Shown here: piece after piece, positions 7,526 through 14,086 of the stretch
Layout: every line of letters starts with the position of its first letter
Numbering within the stretch: position 1 is the first letter of the stretch
Source: Candidatus Segatella violae
Lineage (GTDB): Bacteria > Bacteroidota > Bacteroidia > Bacteroidales > Bacteroidaceae
Assembly (NCBI GenBank): GCA_002440225.1
Contig: DJSH01000044.1
Coordinates: forward strand, 5,092-30,161
Length of the DNA stretch: 25,070 nt
Reading direction: 5' to 3'
Notes under the pieces: model-generated
Databases searched by the model: none
Told to the model about the DNA's origin: nothing
Seen by the model: the letters and a program-made list of their open reading frames with translations, nothing else
Position numbers and translations under genes: made by a program

Positions 7526-8476
7526 TTATTTTTCACCAAGTACAACAATAGCCTCACCCAGACCTCTCACCATGACCTTTGAAGTAATATTGAAAGGTGG
7601 TTGTTGCAGATACTTTCTCAATCTCGTTGCAAATGCCCTGGCATCCATAGCCCTACCATTATCATCAAGCAAAGGGATACGAACTTGTTCGAACTGAGCA
7701 AAAGACTCTGTACCATCGCTAAGATTGAACACTCCGTTTACACAATTCTTTTGCAACCAGTTCTGTATGCAATCGGTAAGTTCCTCGCCATTATATTCCT
7801 CCTCCAAGTCTTTGTCCCAACTATCCCAACATCTGACAGTAAGACTAATTTCCCTACCACGTTTGCTTTGGTCAGCAAACCAATCATCCATCTGACTATC
7901 GAAAGGCTTTATATTTTCTTTTACCGCCTTTGCCAACAAGACAGGAATTATTATATCCGTCGAAGGCTTAGTTGTGCCTGTGGATGTAGCTATACGCTTA
8001 TTGGTATAGGCATCGAAAGCTTCAAGAGTAAATGATGCTGATTTGCCATTACCTGTACGATTCACTTGCCACCATAGCTGAATGATAACATCAGACTTCA
8101 CTCTACGCTTCAATTGGTCAAGAGGAGTTTCTACAAGTGAAGCTCCACTCTTCTTGCTTGTTGTAACATTATCCTCAGCGGTTTTCATGCTGATGCTTTT
8201 GATTTCTTGCTCGGCATCTTTCAAGCTGTATCCTTGTTCTGTTAGCACTTGCCCAACCTTGCTGATAACCAGTCCCAATTCCGTATCCTCCAGAAATGCC
8301 TGCTGATAGTTTGGAACCTTCACAGTATTCCCTTGGTCAGAGAAGTTGGTCATAAAATATCTCTGATTACACCAATTATCACTTGGTAAAATCATTATCG
8401 TTGGCTTCTTTGCCTGCTGAGCAAAAGCTAAGATCCCATACATACAGAGTGTTAGTAAGACAAATACCTTTCTCAT
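7526..8476 (-). CDS. DUF6175-family exported protein, first gene of envelope operon
   Basis: A 316-residue protein with signal peptide MRKVFVLLTLCMYGILAFA. The mature start KKPTIMILPSDNWCNQRYF, the segment VPNYQQAFLEDTELGLVISK, and SFTLEAFDAYTNKRIATSTG match my recollection of DUF6175, a Bacteroidota-restricted exported family of unknown function. The fold pattern (ILPSDNW strand, helix with VGQVLTEQGY, strand with SDVIIQLWWQV) resembles CsgG/LpoB/TolB-N-like domains. It opens the operon, has its own TAnnTTTG promoter 35 bases upstream, and leads into the next gene with a four-base gap. Family assignment is from memory of sequence motifs and was not searched. Confidence 0.75.
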   Translation of the reverse strand: MRKVFVLLTLCMYGILAFAQQAKKPTIMILPSDNWCNQRYFMTNFSDQGNTVKVPNYQQAFLEDTELGLVISKVGQVLTEQGYSLKDAEQEIKSISMKTAEDNVTTSKKSGASLVETPLDQLKRRVKSDVIIQLWWQVNRTGNGKSASFTLEAFDAYTNKRIATSTGTTKPSTDIIIPVLLAKAVKENIKPFDSQMDDWFADQSKRGREISLTVRCWDSWDKDLEEEYNGEELTDCIQNWLQKNCVNGVFNLSDGTESFAQFEQVRIPLLDDNGRAMDARAFATRLRKYLQQPPFNITSKVMVRGLGEAIVVLGEK

Positions 8477-8510
8477 ATGCCTTTATCTTTTAAGTTATTA
8501 ATTTTGGGGG

Positions 8511-8518
8511 CAAAGATA
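8511..8518 (-). promoter_or_regulatory. -7 box of the six-gene envelope operon
   Basis: On the minus strand TATCTTTG (8518-8511) matches TAnnTTTG. A weak TTGA lies 19 bases upstream (8541-8538). Transcription would start near 8504, leaving a leader of about 28 bases before the ATG at 8476. Confidence 0.65.
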
Positions 8519-8680
8519 GTCATTCTATTTGAAACTATCAAGTCCATAATGGTTCATAAGCGAAAATTCTTGATTTTGGCTTTGTCTCGATTGCAAAATA
8601 AGTTTTTTCTTCATTGGTATATGTATCATTTTGCCATGTGTTCCCTATGCGTGGCGGTTAATCGTTATTGGTTACGGCAA

Positions 8681-8721
8681 AATAAAAAAGACGTGGGAAC
8701 CGAACTGTCACTCGTCCCACG
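8681..8721 (-). terminator. Terminator of the ncRNA
   Basis: On the minus strand CGTGGGA (8721-8715) pairs with TCCCACG (8698-8692) around a 16-base loop, followed by TCTTTTTTATTTT. A classical intrinsic terminator. The first stem bases abut the closing helix of the ncRNA rod. Confidence 0.85.
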
Positions 8722-8989
8722 GATTGAGGCCTTCGCATTGCCCTGCATTGTTGAACGAGCAACGTCGAAGCCCACGCCGATATGTAGTCACTTTTCCCTA
8801 TACCAATATTGGACATCTTGCCATACGCAATATGCCATATCAGTAAAGGGATGTGAATTAACACATCCCGAGGACACCTACCGTTGCTATGTTCGTTGAC
8901 AATGCATGAAGTTTGCGAAGTTTCAATCCGTCAAGAACAAAGCGCTTAGTATGCGCCTTTTCCATTAAGTCGTGATTCTTACTCAGAAT
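8681..8989 (-). ncRNA. Structured non-coding RNA, 6S-RNA-like rod
   Basis: About 309 nt transcribed on the minus strand from a good promoter (8996-9027) to a strong terminator (8681-8721). The 5' and 3' halves are complementary as a long interrupted hairpin: 8923-8929 pairs with 8721-8727 (GGATTGA/TCAATCC), then CTTCGCA with TGCGAAG, TGCATTG with CAATGCA, GAAC with GTTC and GCAACG with CGTTGC, separated by internal loops. The apical part has a perfect 8-bp hairpin GGGATGTG/CACATCCC (8848-8855 with 8862-8869). A separate hairpin GATTCT/AGAATC sits at the very 5' end. The long bulged rod resembles 6S RNA; from memory, a Bacteroidales-1 RNA class has been proposed as the 6S RNA of this group, and this could be a member. 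Motifs of tmRNA and RNase P RNA are absent. A 35-codon ORF (8858-8965) runs through the 5' half but probably reflects chance. Confidence 0.65.
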
Positions 8990-8995
8990 CGTTGG

Positions 8996-9027
8996 CAAAT
9001 ATACAAATAATGTTTGAATACACAAAA
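8996..9027 (-). promoter_or_regulatory. Promoter of the ncRNA
   Basis: On the minus strand TTTTG (9027-9023), a 19-base spacer and TATATTTG (9003-8996) match the Bacteroidota consensus. The start would be near 8989. The first CCTCAWTGAGGGA palindrome (9042-9056) lies just upstream of the -33 element. Confidence 0.8.
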
Positions 9028-9041
9028 GAAAATGGCAAAAA

Positions 9042-9122
9042 TCCCTCAATGAGGGATAAAAAACATCAAATTCCTACCTCATTGAGGGATGTTTTCAGCA
9101 AAATTCCTCCCTCATTGAGGGA
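9042..9122. repeat. Three CCTCAWTGAGGGA palindromes between divergent promoters
   Basis: Near-perfect palindromes lie at 9042-9056 (TCCCTCAATGAGGGA), 9077-9089 and 9108-9122 (TCCCTCATTGAGGGA). The first and third are exact inverted copies over 17 bases and close to inverted over 23, with GGCAAAA and TTTTTTGCC at the outer edges. The second and third are direct repeats with matching upstream AAATTCCT. The third is followed by TTTTTT and could terminate plus-strand RNA. They sit between the ncRNA promoter (minus) and the transporter promoter (plus), so they could be operators for either or both. Confidence 0.85.
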
Positions 9123-9161
9123 TTTTTTGCCTTAATAGAACTCTATGCAAGATTTTTATTG

Positions 9162-9169
9162 TAATTTTG
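9162..9169 (+). promoter_or_regulatory. -7 box upstream of SpmAB gene
   Basis: TAATTTTG matches TAnnTTTG and is followed by the usual GC-rich CAGCC. No good -33 TTTG is visible at the right distance, so an activator may help. The start near 9176 gives a leader of about 92 bases. Confidence 0.6.
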
Positions 9170-9203
9170 CAGCCGTACTTGTAAGAACCAAGGACAAGCA
9201 AAC

Positions 9204-9224
9204 TTTTTACCAAGCTGGTAAAAA
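9204..9224 (+). promoter_or_regulatory. Perfect hairpin in the 5' leader of the SpmAB gene
   Basis: TTTTTACCA (9204-9212) and TGGTAAAAA (9216-9224) form a 9-bp stem with a three-base loop, 44 bases before the ATG. It is the only strong structure in the leader. It may be a repressor site or an mRNA-stabilising hairpin; no T-run follows, so it is not a terminator. Confidence 0.5.
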
Positions 9225-9268
9225 CATTTAAGATATATAGAATATTAAAGAATTGTACAGGCAAGAAT

Positions 9269-10498
9269 ATGGTACTCAATTATATTTGGATAGCCTTCTT
9301 CGTGATTGCGTTCATCTTCGCACTCATCGGACTGGCAATGGGAGATACGACCATCTTCCAAAAGATAGTGGATTCCACCTTCGACTCCTCTAAGAATGCC
9401 TTCGAGATTTCCCTCGGACTCACGGGCGTGCTCGCCCTCTGGCTCGGCATTATGAAGATTGGAGAGAAAGCGGGAGTGGTGAATGTGTTGGCTCGTGCGC
9501 TCAGCCCAGTCTTCACCAAACTCTTCCCCGACATCCCGAAGAACCACCCTGTGATGGGTAGCATTTTCATGAACATCGCCTCTAACATGCTCGGACTTGA
9601 CAACGCAGCGACTCCTACAGGACTGAAGGCGATGCAGCAGATGCAGGAACTCAACACCAAGAAGGATACGGCGACGAATCCGATGATTATGTTCTTGGTC
9701 TTGAACACCTCCGGACTCACCATCATCCCTACCACCATCCTCGCCTTCCGAGCCTCGTATGGTGCCGCCCAACCTACGGATGTCTTCATCCCTATCCTCT
9801 TGGCGACACTCGTGGCAACGCTCGCCGGCATCATCATCACGTCGCTTTGGCAACGCATCAACATCCTACAGCCAGTGCTCTTAGGGACGCTCATCGGCAT
9901 GTGCGCCTTTGTGGGCATCATCATCTGGGGATTCGGACAGATGGACAAGGACACGATGAACACGGTCACCACGGTGGCTTCCAACATGATATTGCTCGGC
10001 ATCATCCTCTGTTTCATCCTGGCAGGCTTCTGGAAGAAGGTGAATGTATATGATGCTTTCATCGAGGGAGCGAAGGAAGGTTTTACCACAGCTGTGAAAA
10101 TCATCCCTTATCTCGTGGCTATTCTCGTAGGCATCGGCGTGTTCCGTGCATCGGGAGCGATGGACATGCTGATACAGGGTGTTTCCTGGACAGTAGAGCA
10201 ATGTGGCTTGAACTCCGACTTCGTGGGCGCCTTGCCTACCGCCATCATGAAACCTTTGTCGGGAAGTGGTGCCCGAGGCATGATGCTGGAGGCGATGAAG
10301 AACTATGGTCCTGATTCGTTCGTGGGCAGATTGAGCTGTATCTTCCAAGGTTCCACCGATACTACCTTCTATATATTGGCTGTATATTTCGGAAGCGTAA
10401 GCATCAAGAACACCCGCCACGCCGTGGCTTGCGGCTTGCTCGCCGACTTGGCAGGAGTCATCGCAGCGATAGCCATCGCATACATATTCTTCGGATAA
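9269..10498 (+). CDS. SpmA-SpmB fusion, nucleoside-recognition (Gate) membrane protein
   Basis: A 409-residue integral membrane protein. The N-terminal half corresponds to SpmA of Bacillus (motif GLDNAATPTGLKAM at residues 109-122), and the C-terminal half to SpmB (VGIGVFRASGAMD, then PLSGSGARGM at 329-338). Both halves carry the Gate/nucleoside-recognition domain known from nucleoside transporters. In Bacillus SpmA and SpmB are separate proteins needed for spore-core dehydration; in non-sporulating Bacteroidota the fused form is common and its substrate is unknown. About ten hydrophobic segments are visible. Codon use is GC-rich and regular, unlike the AT-rich operon to the left. The flippase gene follows 14 bases after its stop, so the two are probably co-transcribed. 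Confidence 0.9.
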   Translation: MVLNYIWIAFFVIAFIFALIGLAMGDTTIFQKIVDSTFDSSKNAFEISLGLTGVLALWLGIMKIGEKAGVVNVLARALSPVFTKLFPDIPKNHPVMGSIFMNIASNMLGLDNAATPTGLKAMQQMQELNTKKDTATNPMIMFLVLNTSGLTIIPTTILAFRASYGAAQPTDVFIPILLATLVATLAGIIITSLWQRINILQPVLLGTLIGMCAFVGIIIWGFGQMDKDTMNTVTTVASNMILLGIILCFILAGFWKKVNVYDAFIEGAKEGFTTAVKIIPYLVAILVGIGVFRASGAMDMLIQGVSWTVEQCGLNSDFVGALPTAIMKPLSGSGARGMMLEAMKNYGPDSFVGRLSCIFQGSTDTTFYILAVYFGSVSIKNTRHAVACGLLADLAGVIAAIAIAYIFFG

Positions 10499-10512
10499 TA
10501 AAAAATAAGATA

Positions 10513-11976
10513 ATGGCAAGTTTAAAATCACTCGCAAAAGATACCGCCATCTATGGTATGAGCAGTATCATCGGCAGATTCCTCAACTATCTGCTCGTTC
10601 CACTCTACACGGCCAAGATTAGTGCCGCCAGTGGTGGTTATGGTGTCATCACCAACATGTACGCTTACACAGCGTTGCTCCTCGTCATCCTGACCTACGG
10701 AATGGAGACCACCTTCTTCCGCTTCGTCAACAAAGAGGGCGAGAACTCCGAAAAGGTTTACCACACAGTGCTCTGCATGGTAGGTTCCACCTCCTTGCTC
10801 TTCGTAGCCTTGGTGTTCCTCTTCATCACGCCATTGAGCGATGCAATGGGATATGCGGAACATCCAGCCTACGTATGGACGATGTTCGTAACCGTGGCAA
10901 TCGATGCTTTCCAGTGCATTCCGTTCGCTTACCTCAGATACAAAAAGCGTCCATTGAAGTTTGCAGCGTTCAAGTTGCTTTTCATCGGCTTGAACATCGC
11001 CCTCAACCTCATCTATTACGTCATCATGGACGGTCACGATGTGGGTTATGCATTCTACATCAACTTGGTTTGCACCGCTTCCATCACCTTCTTCTTCTAT
11101 AAGGAGCTGAAGGAAGGTTTCATGGGCGAGAAATGTTCATGGAGTGAGTGCAAGGTGCTCGTCAAGAAGATGTTGGGCTATAGTTGGCCTATCCTCGTGC
11201 TCGGTATCGCTGGTATCTTGAACCAGACCGCCGACAAGATTCTCTTCCCTTACATCTACGAGAAGGGTGATGCTCACGCACAGCTCGGCATCTACGGTGC
11301 CGCCAGCAAGATTGCGATGATCATGGCGATGATTACCCAGGCGTTCCGCTACGCTTACGAGCCATTCGTGTTCGGCAAGGCGAAGGACAAGGACAACCGT
11401 CAGACCTATGCTTCAGCGATGAAATACTTTGTCATCTTCACCCTGCTTGCCTTCTTGGTTGTGGTAGGTTATCTCGACGTATTGCGCCACATTATCGGCC
11501 ATGACTACTGGGATGGCTTGAAGGTGGTACCTATCGTGATGGCGGCAGAAATCATGATGGGAGTCTATTTCAACCTCAGCTTCTGGTACAAGCTCATCGA
11601 CAAGACCATCTGGGGAGCTTACTTCTCAGGCATCGGTTGTGCGGTATTGATTGCCATCAACGTTATCTTCGTGCCAAAGTATGGTTACATTGCTTGCGCC
11701 TGGGCAGGTTTTGCAGGATATGGAACGGCGATGCTCCTCTCCTATTTCGTGGGACAGAAGAAATATCCTATCAACTATCCTGTCAAGGAGATCATGATTT
11801 ACGTAGTGCTCGCCCTCGTTCTCTTCGTGGGAATGACCGAAGCCAACAAGTACTTCTCCACAGGCATCGCTTGCCTCATCAATACGGTGCTCATCCTCAT
11901 CTTCGCCGCTTACCTCGTGAAGAAGGATTTCCCATTGAAGAGTCTGCCTGTAGTGGGTAAATACTTTAGAAAATAG
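10513..11976 (+). CDS. Polysaccharide/lipid flippase (Wzx/MurJ-like, MOP superfamily)
   Basis: A 487-residue membrane protein with about 14 hydrophobic segments, starting MASLKSLAKDTAIYGMSSIIGRFLNYLL, the typical N-terminus of Bacteroidota polysaccharide-biosynthesis flippases. The ATG at 10513 was chosen over an upstream in-frame start that overlaps the preceding gene and reads basic, non-membrane sequence. Charged residues inside the helices (for example the QTADKILFPYIY segment) are usual for the MOP superfamily. It would move an undecaprenyl-linked saccharide, either O-antigen/exopolysaccharide units or lipid II, across the inner membrane. No glycosyltransferase genes are next to it, so the substrate cannot be inferred from context. 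It lies 14 bases after the SpmAB gene. Confidence 0.88.
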   Translation: MASLKSLAKDTAIYGMSSIIGRFLNYLLVPLYTAKISAASGGYGVITNMYAYTALLLVILTYGMETTFFRFVNKEGENSEKVYHTVLCMVGSTSLLFVALVFLFITPLSDAMGYAEHPAYVWTMFVTVAIDAFQCIPFAYLRYKKRPLKFAAFKLLFIGLNIALNLIYYVIMDGHDVGYAFYINLVCTASITFFFYKELKEGFMGEKCSWSECKVLVKKMLGYSWPILVLGIAGILNQTADKILFPYIYEKGDAHAQLGIYGAASKIAMIMAMITQAFRYAYEPFVFGKAKDKDNRQTYASAMKYFVIFTLLAFLVVVGYLDVLRHIIGHDYWDGLKVVPIVMAAEIMMGVYFNLSFWYKLIDKTIWGAYFSGIGCAVLIAINVIFVPKYGYIACAWAGFAGYGTAMLLSYFVGQKKYPINYPVKEIMIYVVLALVLFVGMTEANKYFSTGIACLINTVLILIFAAYLVKKDFPLKSLPVVGKYFRK

Positions 11977-12000
11977 ACATTAAAAACATTTTAGAATATA

Positions 12001-12044
12001 AAAAGCGAGCCGCTCCTTTTTCAAAGAAAGAACGGCTCGCTTTT
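12001..12044. terminator. Bidirectional terminator after flippase gene
   Basis: A 12-bp perfect stem AAAAGCGAGCCG (12001-12012) with CGGCTCGCTTTT (12033-12044). A T-run follows on plus (TTTTATGTTTATT) and on minus (TTTTATATTC). It separates the flippase unit from the convergent ATPase gene ending at 12057. Confidence 0.88.
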
Positions 12045-12056
12045 ATGTTTATTCCC

Positions 12057-13181
12057 TTATTCCTCTCCTTTCAAGTACAGCTCCAAGAATTTATCGCAAA
12101 GTTGGAAGCAACCTTCATCCTGCGTAATAAAATCTTTCTCCAACAAGGTCTTGACTGCCCCTTGTACCGTACTTGCACCAAGACGATACTTCTGCAAGAA
12201 TGCTTGCGACATCAGCGAGGAAGGCTTTCCCTCTTTCGCTATGGCGACGAGCACTTGCTTTTGCTTGGCAGTCAACTGAAATATCAAAGCTTGATAAGCA
12301 AAACGATGCTGCGCCAAAATCATACTGATAGCAGCCTTGACATCATCCACTGTCAGGAGAGATTGGTCTGAAACACTGCTATACAGCATATTGAGTACAT
12401 ATTGTATATACCACGTGATGCCATCGAAACGATGATAGAGATAATCAAACGCCTCGGCAGAAATCTCCTTGCCATTCTTCGCTAAATGATGGTTGGCAAA
12501 TTCAAGATAAACATCCTCGTTGATAGCTTCCAGTCCCATGATGCTCGCACTATGATAGAACGGACGAGACTGCGAAGTGAACATCAAAGCCATCATGTGG
12601 CGCTTAGAACCAGAAAACACAAAGTTGGCATTGTGACAGTTCTGAATGCGCTTGCGCAAAGTTGCCTCAACTGTTTTCTCGGGATAGCTAGCGATGGTTT
12701 GGAACTCGTCGATGGCTACAAGGCAAGGCTTGTCAGCTTGTTCAAGATAGGCAAAAATCTCATCGAGCGTAACGTCAGGAGTCTGAATATCCCCGATTCC
12801 CACGCTCCATTCCGGATTGCCGTTGATGTCGAAAGAGATGGTCGATTTGAGCGACTGCAACATCTGTAGGAAGAACTCCCAAACCTTCCTACCCTTTGGC
12901 TTGAGAGCAGTGAGAATTCCTTTGCCCAAGGTATAGACGAACTCGCTCAAGTTCTTGCTATCATAGATGTCAATATAGATACAATGATATTGCTCTCGGA
13001 TAACTTCTTGCTGAAAGCAATTGAAAATCAGTCCCGACTTACCCAGTCGCCTCGGTGCAATCAATGCCACATTGCAACTATTGGTGAGATGACGAGTGAG
13101 CAAGGCTGTCTCTTCCTGCCTATCGCAGAAGTATTCGGGCGACAAGTAGCCTTCTATGATGAACGGATTTATCTGTACCAT
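12057..13181 (-). CDS. ATPase_2/AAA_16-type P-loop ATPase with C-terminal winged helix
   Basis: A 374-residue ATPase of the archaeal ATPase-like (ATPase_2, STAND-related) group. Walker A is APRRLGKS at residues 42-49, Walker B LVAIDE at 154-159, and the sensor region FVFSGSKRHMM follows. The segment FDGITWYIQYVLNMLY matches the lid region of these proteins. The C-terminal 90 residues (LTAKQKQVLVAIAKEGK to GASTVQGAVKTLLEKDFI) form a clear winged-helix domain, so DNA binding or dimerisation is likely. Proteins of this type are very common in Prevotella and Bacteroides genomes; their role is unknown. It is transcribed alone from a promoter 55 bases upstream and is divergent from the chimeric gene at 13394. 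Confidence 0.9.
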   Translation of the reverse strand: MVQINPFIIEGYLSPEYFCDRQEETALLTRHLTNSCNVALIAPRRLGKSGLIFNCFQQEVIREQYHCIYIDIYDSKNLSEFVYTLGKGILTALKPKGRKVWEFFLQMLQSLKSTISFDINGNPEWSVGIGDIQTPDVTLDEIFAYLEQADKPCLVAIDEFQTIASYPEKTVEATLRKRIQNCHNANFVFSGSKRHMMALMFTSQSRPFYHSASIMGLEAINEDVYLEFANHHLAKNGKEISAEAFDYLYHRFDGITWYIQYVLNMLYSSVSDQSLLTVDDVKAAISMILAQHRFAYQALIFQLTAKQKQVLVAIAKEGKPSSLMSQAFLQKYRLGASTVQGAVKTLLEKDFITQDEGCFQLCDKFLELYLKGEE

Positions 13182-13235
13182 AGCACTTTATAACATTATG
13201 AGTTTTACGTAACGAAGATTCCATAATCCTCGCTG

Positions 13236-13243
13236 CAAAGATA
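13236..13243 (-). promoter_or_regulatory. -7 box of the ATPase_2 gene
   Basis: TATCTTTG on the minus strand (13243-13236) matches TAnnTTTG. A TTTG lies 16 bases upstream (13263-13260), shorter than the usual 19-20 spacer. Leader of about 48 bases. Confidence 0.65.
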
Positions 13244-13312
13244 CGCTTTTTTGATGATACAAACGAATTTTTAGCCCACTTTTTTCAGGGAAAAGAAAGA
13301 AATCATACAAAC

Positions 13313-13343
13313 CTATCATTTTATGATAATTATTTTATGATAG
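13313..13343. repeat. Direct repeat ATTTTATGATA within a palindromic block
   Basis: ATTTTATGATA occurs at 13318-13328 and again at 13332-13342, a 14-bp period. The block is also bounded by CTATCAT (13313-13319) and ATGATAG (13337-13343), which are reverse complements. It ends two bases before the -33 TTTG of the plus-strand promoter at 13345, the usual position for an activator or repressor site. Confidence 0.7.
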
Positions 13344-13344
13344 A

Positions 13345-13376
13345 TTTGCTTGTTCGAAGTATTCTTTGTATATTTG
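13345..13376 (+). promoter_or_regulatory. Promoter of the chimeric gene at 13394
   Basis: TTTG at 13345-13348, a 20-base spacer and TATATTTG at 13369-13376 form a near-ideal Bacteroidota promoter. The transcript would start near 13383, so the in-frame ATG at 13337 cannot be used and ATG 13394 is the first available start. Confidence 0.8.
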
Positions 13377-13393
13377 CCACTAAAAGAACTCTT

Positions 13394-13978
13394 ATGAGAC
13401 AGAAACTAATCGGCAGAATCAGCATGGACAGAATCCATGAGCTTTGCATCTTGACACAAGGCGAAAGAAACGACCATCGAAAGGAAGGACTCTATCAGCT
13501 TACTTTCGATGAAGACGAGCGTGTAGCCATGAATGCCCTTTGGATCTTCACTCATTTCGATGAAGCCAACAACCAGTGGCTCTTCCAAAAGCACGATGAC
13601 TTGATAGACCGAGTTCTCTTCGAAGAGAATGCAACCAAGCGTCGCCTGATGTTCAATCTCCTTCTCCGCCAACCATTCGATGAAGCCTCCCTCCGTTCTG
13701 ACTTCATTGGCTTCTGCATAGAAAAGATTACCGCTTTCGCCCAAAACATACTAGAATCAATTCAAGCACTTACGGGAACAACGGCTTGCAAGGGACTCCA
13801 AATTGCAAGGCTAAAGAATTGGGCTAAAGAGAATGATTGTTGGATAGAAAATCCAAACACTCTTGGGGTCTATGTTGACCGTGGTTCAGAAAACGAAGTC
13901 TATATGTCCACGTCGGACTTGAAGGTGTATAAACTGAATGACTTTCGCTATTCTGATGATAACTTACCCAACCCATGA
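13394..13978 (+). CDS. Chimeric protein: helical N-terminus plus truncated polyvalent-protein kinase-like domain
   Basis: A 194-residue product. Residues 11-115 are helical with repeated acidic patterns (HELCILTQGERNDHRKEG, NALWIFTHFDE) and look like a small HEAT-like Bacteroidota protein. From about residue 138 the sequence changes to LKNWAKENDCWI, VDRGSENEVYMS and VYKLNDFRYSDDN, which I recognise as the opening of the kinase-like domain found in polyvalent proteins of mobile elements. That domain normally continues for well over 100 further residues; here it stops at NLPNP. The gene therefore looks like a fusion of two unrelated fragments, or the remnant of a larger element, although it has a strong promoter and an intact frame. 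A start at residue 11 is also possible. Function unknown. Confidence 0.65.
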   Translation: MRQKLIGRISMDRIHELCILTQGERNDHRKEGLYQLTFDEDERVAMNALWIFTHFDEANNQWLFQKHDDLIDRVLFEENATKRRLMFNLLLRQPFDEASLRSDFIGFCIEKITAFAQNILESIQALTGTTACKGLQIARLKNWAKENDCWIENPNTLGVYVDRGSENEVYMSTSDLKVYKLNDFRYSDDNLPNP

Positions 13979-14052
13979 AAGGTATTCCGGGGCACAAGTA
14001 ATATTTTTCAGAAGTTAAACTTCCTTTTATCGCCTAATTAAGAAACTTTTCG

Positions 14053-14060
14053 TACCTTTG
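14053..14060 (+). promoter_or_regulatory. -7 box of the fic gene
   Basis: TACCTTTG matches TAnnTTTG; the -33 region has only a T-rich stretch. The start near 14067 gives a 20-base leader to the ATG at 14087. Confidence 0.65.
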
Positions 14061-14086
14061 CAACATGAAAATGAAATAACACCTTT

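Noticed and set aside
8477..8899. 140-codon plus-strand frame over the ncRNA
   Set aside because: Overlaps the operon promoter and the antisense of a structured RNA; no protein-like features.
9245..10104. Long open frames on the minus strand opposite the SpmAB gene
   Set aside because: They mirror the codons of the real gene, have improbable charge runs and no promoter.
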